Source of the DNA: Fen-1362 sp964597035
GTDB lineage: Bacteria > Planctomycetota > Phycisphaerae > Sedimentisphaerales > Anaerobacaceae
Assembly: GCA_964597035.1 (NCBI GenBank)
Contig: CAZQWM010000005.1
Location: forward strand, 34,281 to 98,280
Reading direction: 5' to 3'
Length of the DNA stretch: 64,000 nucleotides
Position 1 is the first letter of the stretch. Each line of letters begins with the position of its first letter. Made by a program: the position numbers and the translations under genes. The notes under the pieces are model-generated. The model was not told the DNA's origin, ran no database searches, and saw only the letters and a program-made list of their open reading frames with translations. Shown one piece after another: positions 17,376 to 26,589 of this stretch.

Positions 17376-19253
17376 ATGTGTGGTATTGCGGGAATAGTTA
17401 ATTATTCAGTTGAGCAGCCGGACACAGATATTGTCCGGCGAATGATGGAGGTTCTGCGGCATCGCGGACCTGATGGTGATGGCATTTACAGCAGTTGTAA
17501 TGTGGCTTTGGGCCACGTTCGCTTGAGCATCATAGATGTGGAAGGCAGTAAACAGCCGCTCTCCAACGAGGACGGCTCGGTTTGGGTGACGTATAACGGC
17601 GAAATATACAACTATCGTGAGTTGCGGGAGAAGCTGGTTTACCTCGGGCACCTTTTCAAGACCGAAGGTGATACCGAGGTACTGGTTCACCTTTACGAAG
17701 AGTACGGCCCGCAAATGGTGAATCACCTCAATGGTATGTTCGCGTTTGCAATATGGGATGGCAATAACCGGTCTTTGCTGTTAGTCCGGGATCGAATGGG
17801 TATAAAGCCGCTATATTATTGTCGAACATCGGATGAGTTTATATTCGCCTCCGAACCAAAGGCCCTTTTGCAGCACCCTTCTGTGAGTTGCCGTCCGAGT
17901 GAAGAAGGTATCTGGCACTATTTGACTTATCGCTCGGTTCCGGCGCCTCAGACACTTTTCGAGGGAATAACCAAGCTCAGACCCGGGTATATGCTTATCC
18001 TTAGCCAGGACGATTTTATGGAGAAAAGCTACTGGGATATTCCTTTACATGCCGAGCGAGACAAGGTTCCTTTCAAAGGCGGACGCGCCTTGCGAGATGT
18101 AGGCCAGCAGGTTGAAGAGCTGTTGCTTCAATCCGTTAAGCGCCGGCTTATAAGTGATGTGCCACTGGGGGCGTTTTTGAGTGGCGGTATTGACTCCAGC
18201 TTGATAGTCGCAATGATGAGCAAGCTTACAAACGCACCCGTCAAGACCTATTCAGTGGGCTTTCGCAGCTTCGCCAGTTCCGAACTCGGATATGCCAAAA
18301 TCACAGCCGAAAAGTATCAAACCAACCATCATGAACTGGTGCTCGAAGAGGATTGCTTTGCTGAACATCTGGAAAAGCTCACCTGGTTACGGGATGCTCC
18401 TTTGAGCGAACCGGCTGATGTTCCTTTGTATCTGTTGGCCGATATGGCCCAAAAGGATGTAAAAGTGCTGCTTTCGGGAGAGGGCAGCGACGAGACCTTT
18501 GCGGGTTATCCTAAATATGCCTATGACTTTTTGTCGCCAGCGGTGGGAATGCTTCCCGGGGCAATAACCCGTTTTATGACGAACAGACTGCCGGCTAAAT
18601 TCAGACGTGCTGAAATCGCACTCAAAAGCTTATCCGAGCCGGACCGGGCCGAACGCTGGGCACAATGGTTTTCGCCGTTTAGCAGGCAGGAAAAGCTCGC
18701 TTTGACTTCAATGACTAACTCCTGGCCTAATCCGAGCAGCCAGTATGTCCAGCGGACCGGTATTTGTAGCACGCTCGACCAGATGCTTTACACTGACTGC
18801 AAATTGTGGCTGCCGGACAATCTCCTCGATAGAGGCGACCGAATGACTATGGGGGCTTCGGTTGAGGGCCGGGTTCCTTTTCTCGACCACGAGTTTGTGG
18901 AGTTTGCTTTTACTCTGCCAACAAACCTCAAGGTCCGGGGCTTTGCCCGCAAATGGCTGATAAAGCAGATCGCAGTTAAATATCTCCCTGAGCAGATAGT
19001 GTATCGTCGCAAGGTTGGTTTTGACGTTCCATTGGCCCAGTGGTTTCGAGGTAAGTTGCGGCAGATGTGCTACGACCGTATATGTCAGCGCAACGGCCTG
19101 CTTGCTGAAGTTATGGCACGCGGACAACTGGAGAAGATTCTCGATGACCACTGCACCGGCCGTAAGGACAACGCCCTGAAAATATGGACGCTTTTGGGAC
19201 TTTCTCTCTGGGCGGAGGTGTTTTCCGGAAGGATTAGTCACTCAAGAGTATAA
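17376..19253 (+). CDS. asnB: Asparagine synthase (glutamine-hydrolysing)-type amidotransferase
   Basis: A 625-residue protein starting MCGIAGIV, so the catalytic Cys2 of the class II glutaminase is present after Met removal. RHRGPDGDG, YNGEIYNY and GDTEVL follow, and the synthetase domain has SGGIDSSLIVAMM (PPi loop, near residue 268) and VLLSGEGSDETFAGY. Full length and intact. In XrtA loci a dedicated AsnB paralogue is regularly found and probably amidates a sugar carboxyl or peptide rather than free aspartate; that role is inference here. Confidence 0.9.
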   Translation: MCGIAGIVNYSVEQPDTDIVRRMMEVLRHRGPDGDGIYSSCNVALGHVRLSIIDVEGSKQPLSNEDGSVWVTYNGEIYNYRELREKLVYLGHLFKTEGDTEVLVHLYEEYGPQMVNHLNGMFAFAIWDGNNRSLLLVRDRMGIKPLYYCRTSDEFIFASEPKALLQHPSVSCRPSEEGIWHYLTYRSVPAPQTLFEGITKLRPGYMLILSQDDFMEKSYWDIPLHAERDKVPFKGGRALRDVGQQVEELLLQSVKRRLISDVPLGAFLSGGIDSSLIVAMMSKLTNAPVKTYSVGFRSFASSELGYAKITAEKYQTNHHELVLEEDCFAEHLEKLTWLRDAPLSEPADVPLYLLADMAQKDVKVLLSGEGSDETFAGYPKYAYDFLSPAVGMLPGAITRFMTNRLPAKFRRAEIALKSLSEPDRAERWAQWFSPFSRQEKLALTSMTNSWPNPSSQYVQRTGICSTLDQMLYTDCKLWLPDNLLDRGDRMTMGASVEGRVPFLDHEFVEFAFTLPTNLKVRGFARKWLIKQIAVKYLPEQIVYRRKVGFDVPLAQWFRGKLRQMCYDRICQRNGLLAEVMARGQLEKILDDHCTGRKDNALKIWTLLGLSLWAEVFSGRISHSRV

Positions 19254-19279
19254 GGATTATATATGAAGGAGTTGGATTA

Positions 19280-20302
19280 ATGCTCAAAGGTGCTGTAATC
19301 GGATTTGGGCGGATGGGAGTAACCCATTATGCTCTCTTAAACACACACCCGGAGGTTGAATTTTCGGCGGTTTGTGACTTGTCGACATCCATGAACGAGA
19401 TTCTAAAGAGGTACATGTCTGTGCCATTGTTCAGTGATTACCATAAAATGCTGACGGAAGTTGAACTGGATTTCGTGATTATCGCGACCGCAACGGTATC
19501 TCATGCCGAGATTGCGAAGGCGGCGATGGACAAAGGTCTCCATGTGTTTATCGAAAAACCTCTCTCGCTGACGGCATCGCAGAGCGAGGAACTGGTTCGT
19601 CTGGCACAGGAGAAGAACATCGTCAACCAGGTGGGGTATTTCCTCCGTTTTAACGAAGCTTTAGGGGCCGTAAAGAGATTTATCGCAGAGGGCATGATAG
19701 GAGATGTCGTACACTACAAGAACGAGATGTACGGCCGAACAGTGCTGAAGAGTTTGAAGTCGAGCTGGCGGAATAAAAAAGAGATGGGCGGCGGCTGTAT
19801 GCTGGATTTTGGCTCACATTGCATTGACTCTTCGAACTACCTGTTCGGGCCGGTAGAATCCGTTTCGGGTAGCTTGCTCAAGAGTATTTACTCTACGGCT
19901 GTCGAGGACACTGTTTTCAGCACCCTTGAGCACGAAAACGGTGTAAGCGGAAATATAATGGTCAACTGGAGCGATGAGTCTTACCGTCGGCCTTACAACC
20001 GTATCGAAATATTCGGCACAAAAGGCAGGATTGTTGCTGACCGGCAGGAGTATCGACTTTACCTTCGTGAGGCCCGGAGTAAGGATTCTTACGTGAAGGG
20101 CTGGAACGTGCGCTATCTGCCGCAACTGGATAAAGGAGTGCGGTTTGCCATACGTGGGCCCGAGTTTACCAATCAGCTTGACCATTTTATAGACTGTATC
20201 AGGCAGGGCGGGCGTCAGACGATATGTACTTTTGCAGATGCTTTAAGAACCGACCGTGTTATGCAGCAAATAAGAGATGACTTTGCGAGGAGAGCTAATT
20301 AA
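19280..20302 (+). CDS. Gfo/Idh/MocA family oxidoreductase
   Basis: A 340-residue protein with the N-terminal NAD(P)-binding GAVIGFGRMGVTHYALL, then VFIEKPLSLTASQSEELV, which has the family EKP catalytic lysine motif, and GGGCMLDFGSHCIDSSNYLFG, with the H near the active site. Such enzymes oxidise or reduce sugars or sugar nucleotides. A GAAGGAG lies before the ATG, and the stop overlaps the next gene's ATG by one base (TAATG), implying translational coupling with the TIM-barrel protein that follows. Its substrate is probably a UDP-sugar of this locus. Confidence 0.88.
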   Translation: MLKGAVIGFGRMGVTHYALLNTHPEVEFSAVCDLSTSMNEILKRYMSVPLFSDYHKMLTEVELDFVIIATATVSHAEIAKAAMDKGLHVFIEKPLSLTASQSEELVRLAQEKNIVNQVGYFLRFNEALGAVKRFIAEGMIGDVVHYKNEMYGRTVLKSLKSSWRNKKEMGGGCMLDFGSHCIDSSNYLFGPVESVSGSLLKSIYSTAVEDTVFSTLEHENGVSGNIMVNWSDESYRRPYNRIEIFGTKGRIVADRQEYRLYLREARSKDSYVKGWNVRYLPQLDKGVRFAIRGPEFTNQLDHFIDCIRQGGRQTICTFADALRTDRVMQQIRDDFARRAN

Positions 20303-21177
20303 TGATGGACCGGATTATATTGGGTGACAATCAGTTCTTTGGCGTTAGCCATATGTCTGAGGAAAGAGGCGTGGCCTCGGCTATCAGGTTCCAGGACCTT
20401 AATGCTGTTATAAAAGTATTGGATATTGCGTATGACTGCGGTATTCGCGGCTTCACGTTCAGCACGCACGAGGGTGTGCGGTTCTTGTGTGACCACTTTC
20501 GGGCGAATCCCGGCAGGTATTCCGACCTGAAACTCTATCCTGCGCTGCCGTATGCTCACAAGTATGCCAGACTGGTTAACGAAAAGGGTATTATGGGTGC
20601 AATATCGGATACGGTTTTCTCCGGCAGTGTGGTTGGACAGGTTGCCAGCGTGGTTGTAAGAGGGGCCTCGTTTATGATAAACCGCAACCCGAGAGAAGTT
20701 ATGAAGATACTAATCGATGCCGAGATGAAAATGTTTCGTGGCCTGAATATCGAAGTCATATTCCTGCAGAACATTGTCACCGATTTGCTGCTGGGACTCG
20801 GCTGGAAGGATGTCTTTAGGGACTTTGTAGAATACATCGAGAAAAGTTACAAGGTTCGGGCTGGCTTTATGACGCTCAATATGCCCAGACTCGTCACGTT
20901 TCTGCTCGAATGCGGCATTGAGGAGCCGATAGTCTGCTCCGCGATAAATAAAGTCGGCTTTCAGATGAATCCTGACGTTAGCTCATATGAAGCGGCACTT
21001 AATGACGATAGGCCGTTTATCGCTCTTGCAATGTCCGTAATGGCTGCAGGTGTCGTGCCTCCGCAGGAGGCGTTTGAATATGTGGCGCAGTTTAAGAAGG
21101 TGAACTCGATTCTGTTTGGCAGTTCAACAAAATCACACATTGAGCAAGCGATAAGTTTAATCCGGAAGTGTTCGTGA
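20302..21177 (+). CDS. TIM-barrel-like protein of unknown function
   Basis: A 291-residue protein that I do not assign to a named family. The N-terminus IILGDNQFFGVSHMSEERG and alternating strand/helix pattern (GIRGFTFSTHEGV, LKLYPALPYAHKYA, LNIEVIFLQNIVTDL), plus a C-terminal KVNSILFGSSTKSHIEQAISLI like the last strand of aldo/keto reductases, suggest a (beta/alpha)8 barrel. It starts within the stop codon of the Gfo/Idh gene, so the two probably act together on a sugar intermediate. An alternative start is the adjacent ATG at 20305. Confidence 0.6.
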   Translation: MMDRIILGDNQFFGVSHMSEERGVASAIRFQDLNAVIKVLDIAYDCGIRGFTFSTHEGVRFLCDHFRANPGRYSDLKLYPALPYAHKYARLVNEKGIMGAISDTVFSGSVVGQVASVVVRGASFMINRNPREVMKILIDAEMKMFRGLNIEVIFLQNIVTDLLLGLGWKDVFRDFVEYIEKSYKVRAGFMTLNMPRLVTFLLECGIEEPIVCSAINKVGFQMNPDVSSYEAALNDDRPFIALAMSVMAAGVVPPQEAFEYVAQFKKVNSILFGSSTKSHIEQAISLIRKCS

Positions 21178-21246
21178 TTCCCGTGGTAATTCAGCCGGCT
21201 GTGGGGGCACTTAAGCCGGTCATATTCAAGATGGTTTGTCTGTCGG

Positions 21247-21741
21247 ATGGTCGGTAAAAAAATATTGAAAGATGGTAAGGCATTGCGAATTTGTGCAGGG
21301 GCCTCGGCAGGGGGGCACACCAACCAGTTGTTAAGACTGCTCGATGCGTCGCGAGGATGGCCCTGTCAGCCGTCGTTTTACGTGACGACTTTGGAAACTT
21401 TTTCCGGTAATTTTTCAGGTAAAGGACCGGTTTATGTAATAGGCGAATGTAACAGGAAGCACCCGTTAAAGGGATTAATGGTACTCATAAGGAGCTTGAA
21501 ACTGGTCTTTCGGGAACGTCCGGATGTGGTAATAACAACCGGCTCTCTTCCTCTGGCTATATTTTGCTTTTTGGGTAAGTTGTTTGGTGCCAGGATAGTG
21601 TGGATTGACAGTATTGCAAACGTTGAGAAACTGTCGCTAAGCGGGAGTTTTGTTCGCCGTTTTGCCGACCTTTTTCTCACGCAATGGCCTGAGATAGCCG
21701 CCAAGTATAGAAATGTCGAGTACGTAGGTTCGCTTGTATGA
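21247..21741 (+). CDS. PssD/Alg14-like glycosyltransferase membrane subunit
   Basis: A 164-residue protein with RICAGASAGGHTNQLLRLL, the glycine-rich N-terminal site of Alg14/PssD, and RPDVVITTGSLPLAIFCFLGKLFGARIVWIDSIANVEKLSLSG with a hydrophobic helix. Alg14-like proteins provide the acceptor/membrane half of a two-subunit GT28 transferase. The last codons overlap the next gene by 4 bases (ATGA), the usual PssD-PssE arrangement. Together they would add the second sugar to the undecaprenyl-linked first sugar. Confidence 0.83.
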   Translation: MVGKKILKDGKALRICAGASAGGHTNQLLRLLDASRGWPCQPSFYVTTLETFSGNFSGKGPVYVIGECNRKHPLKGLMVLIRSLKLVFRERPDVVITTGSLPLAIFCFLGKLFGARIVWIDSIANVEKLSLSGSFVRRFADLFLTQWPEIAAKYRNVEYVGSLV

Positions 21742-22229
21742 TTTTCCTGACGGTGGGAACACAGTTTGCCTTTGACCGGCTGGTCAAAGCTGTGGACGAG
21801 GCCGCTGATAGCGGTTCGCTCTATGACAGGATATACGCCCAGATTGGTGAGACCTCTTACGTGCCTCGTAATTTTGAGTACGTTAAGTTTTTGGACAAAG
21901 CCACCCTTGACGACTGTATTGCCGGGGCCTCGGCCGTTATAAGTCACGCTGGCATGGGCATAATATCAGTTGCTATGGAAAACTCCAAACCCTTGCTTGT
22001 GGTGCCGAGACGAAAAAAGTATAAAGAGGTTGTCAACGATCACCAGGTGGCGATTGCAAAAAAGTACGAGCAATACGGCCACTTGTTGGTCGTATATTCT
22101 GAGGAGCAACTCCCGGACAAAATCTCTCAATTGCAGTTTTTTGTTCCAAGACCGCGCCAAAGTCAGGAGCCCGTTGTTGCTGAGCGAATTTGCAGATTCC
22201 TGAACGGGATTCATCCGGTGGGGACATAA
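21738..22229 (+). CDS. PssE/Alg13-like glycosyltransferase catalytic subunit
   Basis: A 163-residue protein resembling the C-terminal half of MurG/GT28: MIFLTVGTQFAFDRLV, then FLDKATLDDCIAGASAVISHAGMGIISVAMENSKPLLVVPRRKKYKEVVNDHQ with the nucleotide-sugar binding HAG motif. It is the partner of the preceding Alg14-like subunit. Its TAA stop overlaps the ATG of the exosortase fusion gene by one base, so the three genes appear translationally coupled. Confidence 0.85.
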   Translation: MIFLTVGTQFAFDRLVKAVDEAADSGSLYDRIYAQIGETSYVPRNFEYVKFLDKATLDDCIAGASAVISHAGMGIISVAMENSKPLLVVPRRKKYKEVVNDHQVAIAKKYEQYGHLLVVYSEEQLPDKISQLQFFVPRPRQSQEPVVAERICRFLNGIHPVGT

Positions 22230-24184
22230 TGACGACTAATCGTGCCGAACAAGACAGTGTAACGGTCGTAATATTGGCTGGCAGCAGGGATTTTGGCCGA
22301 TGCCCCATTGCCTCCCGCCTACCTGCTTCATTGTGGCCTGTCCTCGGCCAACCTGCCCTGGTGCGGGTTATCAAAAATCTCGCTGCCCAGGGCTTTAGAG
22401 AAGTGTGTGTCTGCTCCGAGGGAGGCGTCGGGTCCTTCAAAAAGCTGGTGGTGGAAGACCTCGGTGTGAAGTTGAGGTTTCTTGAGGAACCTTTCCGTGC
22501 CGGCACCGCGGGATGCATACGTGATGCCGTGGGAAGCAGGACCAAAAAACTGATTGTGGTCGTGCCGGCGGCTATGGTTTCTCCGCCTGACATAAACACA
22601 ATAGTCCGTGCGCACTTAAGGCAAAAGGCCGACCTGACGGCCGTGCTTAGTTCACGCCGCCAAGACCTGCTGGAAACTTCTACCGGAATATACGTATGCA
22701 ATCCGACCGTCATCGGGAATATACCGGAGTGTGGTTATTGCGATATAAAAGAATGGCTCATACCTGAGCTTGTGCGTTCCGGCAAAATCGTCAAGGAGAT
22801 TGATTTGTCTCCGGATATCGGCAGTTTTCGTGATGCGCCCGGCTATATGTGTGCTGTGTCTGATTATATCAGGCGCCAGCAATGCCTCGATGCTGAAGTG
22901 TCTTCGCTGCGTCGCAGAGATGGGCAAAATTTGTGGGTGGATGAGACGGCTGAAGTTGACCCCACGGCTAAATTTTTCGGACCTGTTGTGGTAATGGCAG
23001 GCGCGCTGGTGGCGAAGGAGACGGTAGTTTTCGGACCGACGGTTATAGGCCAAAACTGCAGGATTGGTCGTAACAGTCTTGTTGCCGGCAGTGTGCTTTG
23101 GGACGATGCACGGATAGGCGCAAATTGCCAGCTACGCGACTGCCTGCTGGATTACTCCGTAAATCTCGCGAACAATACCATTGCTCATAACAAAGTCATT
23201 CCCCTGAAAAGGAACTCGGTTTTTGTCCGGATTCCGAAACTGCTGGGCAATAGTGCCCGTAACCTGCAGGATTTCATTGGGCGAAGCTTTGCAAAGTCTC
23301 GCGGCACTTCTGCTGCGGCAGGGGCGGTGTCGAAAACCGCCTGCTTTGCGGCAGCCGTTATCACCGCCGCTTTTCTTTGGTCCTATTGGCCGGGCATCGT
23401 TGACCTGTGGAATGTCTGGCAGCGAAGCGACGAATACTCAAGCGGCCTGCTCGTGCCCTTCCTCGCGGCTTACATTTTATGGTCGAGGCGGGAGCGCCTC
23501 AAAGCCATTCACATAAGACCGTCGTGGTGGGGTTTGGCTGTCCTTCTGTCCGCCGAGGCCTTGAGGTTATTCGGGCAGTTCTTTATGTTCAGCTCTGCGG
23601 AACGGCTATCCATTGTTGTGAGCATCACTGGTCTGGTATTACTTCTGCTTGGCTGGCAGTTTTTCAAGAAGACGGCTACTGTAATGCTGTTTTTGTTTCT
23701 GATGCTGCCTTGGCCTCGCCGTGTTCAGGCAGCGGTGTCACTGCCTCTGCAGCAGTGGGCGACGTCGTCGGCAGTGTTTTGTCTCGAGACGGTGGGATAC
23801 GAGGTCATCCGGGAAGGCAATATCATACATATTGGTGATTCTTCCGTGGCGGTGGCTGAAGCCTGCAATGGCCTGCGTATGGTCACTGCATTTTTTGTAA
23901 TCAGCGGCTTGGTCGTGCTACTGGCAAAAAGGCCCTTGTGGCAAAAGGTAATCGTGCTGGCCTCGAGTCTACCTGTCGCTTTGCTGTGTAATACAACCCG
24001 GCTGGCAATCACGGCAATTGTGTTTACTGTGGTTAAGGGCGAGCACTGGGAAAAGACATTTCACGATTTTGGCGGCTATGCGATGATGCCGCTGGCCCTT
24101 GGCCTGATAATAGCCGAGTTATGGGTGCTGAACCGGCTTACGGTATTGCCCGACAAAACCGAGCCGGTGGTAATTACACGTTGA
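22229..24184 (+). CDS. Fusion: nucleotidyltransferase-like + left-handed beta-helix + exosortase
   Basis: A 651-residue protein. Residues 10-210 have the fold pattern of a sugar nucleotidyltransferase (VTVVILAGS, WPVLGQPALVRVIKNLAAQGFREV, EEPFRAGTAGC), but the GxGTRL loop and the KP lysine are replaced, so catalysis is doubtful. Residues 240-325 are hexapeptide-like (FFGPVVVMAGALV, FGPTVIGQNCRIG). From about 370 follows a full exosortase: several membrane helices, DEYSSGLLVPFLAAYILW, LPWP, catalytic AEACNGLR (C546), NTTR (R591) and FHDFGGY (H612), the Cys-Arg-His triad. It would cleave and transfer the PEP-CTERM-type proteins encoded at 33.6-37 kb. The start at 22229 overlaps the previous stop (TAATG). 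Confidence 0.87.
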   Translation: MTTNRAEQDSVTVVILAGSRDFGRCPIASRLPASLWPVLGQPALVRVIKNLAAQGFREVCVCSEGGVGSFKKLVVEDLGVKLRFLEEPFRAGTAGCIRDAVGSRTKKLIVVVPAAMVSPPDINTIVRAHLRQKADLTAVLSSRRQDLLETSTGIYVCNPTVIGNIPECGYCDIKEWLIPELVRSGKIVKEIDLSPDIGSFRDAPGYMCAVSDYIRRQQCLDAEVSSLRRRDGQNLWVDETAEVDPTAKFFGPVVVMAGALVAKETVVFGPTVIGQNCRIGRNSLVAGSVLWDDARIGANCQLRDCLLDYSVNLANNTIAHNKVIPLKRNSVFVRIPKLLGNSARNLQDFIGRSFAKSRGTSAAAGAVSKTACFAAAVITAAFLWSYWPGIVDLWNVWQRSDEYSSGLLVPFLAAYILWSRRERLKAIHIRPSWWGLAVLLSAEALRLFGQFFMFSSAERLSIVVSITGLVLLLLGWQFFKKTATVMLFLFLMLPWPRRVQAAVSLPLQQWATSSAVFCLETVGYEVIREGNIIHIGDSSVAVAEACNGLRMVTAFFVISGLVVLLAKRPLWQKVIVLASSLPVALLCNTTRLAITAIVFTVVKGEHWEKTFHDFGGYAMMPLALGLIIAELWVLNRLTVLPDKTEPVVITR

Positions 24185-24227
24185 TTAGGAACCGATATGA
24201 TAATATTGTCTTATTAGAGAATACCAG

Positions 24228-26534
24228 ATGGATGAGCTGACAAAATATGAAGGCGAGGTTATAGGACCCGGTATGATACCCGTTGGTCCGGTGCCTGAGA
24301 TGGCTGATACGAGCCCCGTGGATGTGCTTGTTTCCTTGATGCTTCGTCGGTGGCGAATTGCCGTGATAACCTTTGGCGTTATCTGTGTTCTGGGTCTGTC
24401 TGTGATATGGCTTTTACTGTCGCCCGCCTATGAGGTGACTGGGGCCATTAGAGTTGCCCCGATTCTGTCGAACATCCTGACAGGCGAGGCCGACAAAGGC
24501 GATGTGTCGAATTTTCAGAGCTTTGTGAACACTCAGGCCGAAATAATTGCCAGTATGCGTGTTATTCAAAGAGTGGCCGACGACCTCAGTGACAGGGGGC
24601 TGTCCTTTTTCAACACGGCGAAATCGAAGTTCGTTGCCAAGTTTGAAGAGGGGCTTGGGGCCAGCGGCGCCAGATACGACCGGGCGGCTATGCTCAAGGA
24701 AGCAATTAACAAGGAGGTCATAACTGTAGCGCCGGCTCGAATGACTGAACTGATTAAAATAACGATGACAAGCGATAAGCCCGAAGAGGCCAGACATATT
24801 GTTGACGCCTTTATCCGCGCATATATGGCCGTTGAGGGGTTAAGGTCCACACAGGACGAAGACCAGACACTAAGCGTCCTCGAGAGCGAGCGTCGGGCAT
24901 TTGCCGAAAAAGTTCAGTCACAGCGGGAGGCGATACAGCAGTTGGCGAAAGAATACGGCACTGTAACACTGGACGGCCGGCAGAATATGATGCTCGAACG
25001 GGTCGCGGGACTGCTGTCGGATCTGACAAAGGTCGAAGCACAAAGGATTAATCTTGAAACCAGGATTCAGGCCCTCGAACAGGGAACAGAAAAAGGCCTG
25101 CCGCAGGAGTGGCTCAGAAAACGCAGCGAATATATCAATAACGACCCCGGAATGCAGGAGCTGCTTCGAAACGTTATTCGCCTGGAGCAGGACCTTATCT
25201 CCGCAAAACAGCTTATGACGCCTGAAAACCCTATGCTCAAACAAAAAGAAGAGTTTCTCGAATCCTTCAAAATCCGCCTTGACGAAAGACGTCAGGAGGT
25301 GAGTAAGGATTTTGACGCTCTTGCCGCCGAAGAAATGGATATGGCAGCCAAAAACGAGTTGCTCACCGTTCGTTCCCAGTTGGATGAGACTATTGCTCTT
25401 GAGAGCCGGTTCCGGGAGAAACTTGAGGCGGAGGATGAACGGACGATAGAGCTCGGTCGAAAACAGCTTGCCATTCAGGATATGCAATATCAGTTGGCAC
25501 TCGATGAGCAGATGTATGACACGGTGATGCGACGGATTCAGTCGCTTGAGATGGAGCGCAAGCGCCCGGCGAGAGTTTCAGTGGCCTACAATGCCGATGT
25601 CACGAATGTGCGGGACAAACGCTTCAAGTATACAGCGGCCCTTCTTTTTGCCTCGCTCGCCGCCGGAATGGGGCTGGCGTTTATAAAGGATAAGATGGAC
25701 CCAAGCTTGCAGTCGCCTGACGATATAGCAAGGCGCGTCGGAATCAGAATAATCGGCACTACGACAAGCCCCAGAACCATCAAGAAGGCACTGCTGCCTA
25801 AGCAGTTGACCGAGGATTACCAGACAATACGCGCAAACCTCGGATTGCTCGACGGCGGAGGAATGCCAAAGAAGGTGGTAATAACAAGCCCGGGGATGCA
25901 GGACGGCAAGACCACTTTCTCAATAAATCTTGCCACCAGCTTGAGCAGGGCGGGACAAAAGGTGCTTCTGATTGACGCAGACCTGAGGAAGCCGGACATT
26001 GGCCGATTGCTCAATGTCCCAAGGGAAATGAGGTGCCTGCAGGAAGTGCTCATGGGCGGTGCCTGCGATGATTCGACTTTAGCGATTGTTTCGCCGGGGC
26101 TGAGCGTCCTCGCTGCTGATTCGCGAAATGAAATGGACCCTTATGAGCTGCTCGTTGCGCCCAATACTGCCAGGGTGATAGACTCGCTGGCTGAAAGTTA
26201 CGACCATGTTATTATTGATACGCCGCCGGTCCTGGCCTTTCCGGATGCTCTTATACTGGCTAAGCTGACTGGTGTGGTGATTTTGACAAGCTTCGCTGGC
26301 CGAACAAGCAGCCGTGACTTTAGGGAGTGTAAAGACCGGCTCACACAAATTGACGTCAGGATACTGGGCACTGTTATGAGCAACGTTGACCTCGGCCATA
26401 CCTATTATCGCTACGGCTACAACTACTACGCACAGCAAGACCGCGGAAAGACCGACGGCGGTAAAGGTGGGAGGAGTTCGCTGCTGTTGCCTTCGGAAAA
26501 GCCCAGGAAAGATTCCGACCAGACCGGTTCCTGA
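24228..26534 (+). CDS. Wzc/GumC-type polysaccharide co-polymerase and tyrosine autokinase
   Basis: A 768-residue protein with an N-terminal Wzz domain (membrane helix VITFGVICVLGLSVIWLLL) and long coiled coils in the periplasmic part (about 200-440). A second helix near 470 precedes a BY-kinase: Walker A SPGMQDGKTT (about 555), A' LLIDADLRKPDIG (about 583) and Walker B HVIIDTPPVLAF (about 662). The C-terminal tyrosine cluster YYRYGYNYY is the autophosphorylation site. It controls polymer length and export with a Wza-type channel; a candidate Wza is at 39.5-40.3 kb on the other strand. Ordinary length and architecture. Confidence 0.92.
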   Translation: MDELTKYEGEVIGPGMIPVGPVPEMADTSPVDVLVSLMLRRWRIAVITFGVICVLGLSVIWLLLSPAYEVTGAIRVAPILSNILTGEADKGDVSNFQSFVNTQAEIIASMRVIQRVADDLSDRGLSFFNTAKSKFVAKFEEGLGASGARYDRAAMLKEAINKEVITVAPARMTELIKITMTSDKPEEARHIVDAFIRAYMAVEGLRSTQDEDQTLSVLESERRAFAEKVQSQREAIQQLAKEYGTVTLDGRQNMMLERVAGLLSDLTKVEAQRINLETRIQALEQGTEKGLPQEWLRKRSEYINNDPGMQELLRNVIRLEQDLISAKQLMTPENPMLKQKEEFLESFKIRLDERRQEVSKDFDALAAEEMDMAAKNELLTVRSQLDETIALESRFREKLEAEDERTIELGRKQLAIQDMQYQLALDEQMYDTVMRRIQSLEMERKRPARVSVAYNADVTNVRDKRFKYTAALLFASLAAGMGLAFIKDKMDPSLQSPDDIARRVGIRIIGTTTSPRTIKKALLPKQLTEDYQTIRANLGLLDGGGMPKKVVITSPGMQDGKTTFSINLATSLSRAGQKVLLIDADLRKPDIGRLLNVPREMRCLQEVLMGGACDDSTLAIVSPGLSVLAADSRNEMDPYELLVAPNTARVIDSLAESYDHVIIDTPPVLAFPDALILAKLTGVVILTSFAGRTSSRDFRECKDRLTQIDVRILGTVMSNVDLGHTYYRYGYNYYAQQDRGKTDGGKGGRSSLLLPSEKPRKDSDQTGS

Positions 26535-26589
26535 AATACAGAGTCGCTGCCTTCAGTATAGTCTCACGAAGTTCCAAGCCGAAGAAATT

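Noticed and set aside
26386..26589. Extended N-terminus of the sugar-phosphate transferase
   Set aside because: This part of the open frame lies within the kinase gene and reads as low-complexity Thr/Ala; the ATG at 26590 is a better start.
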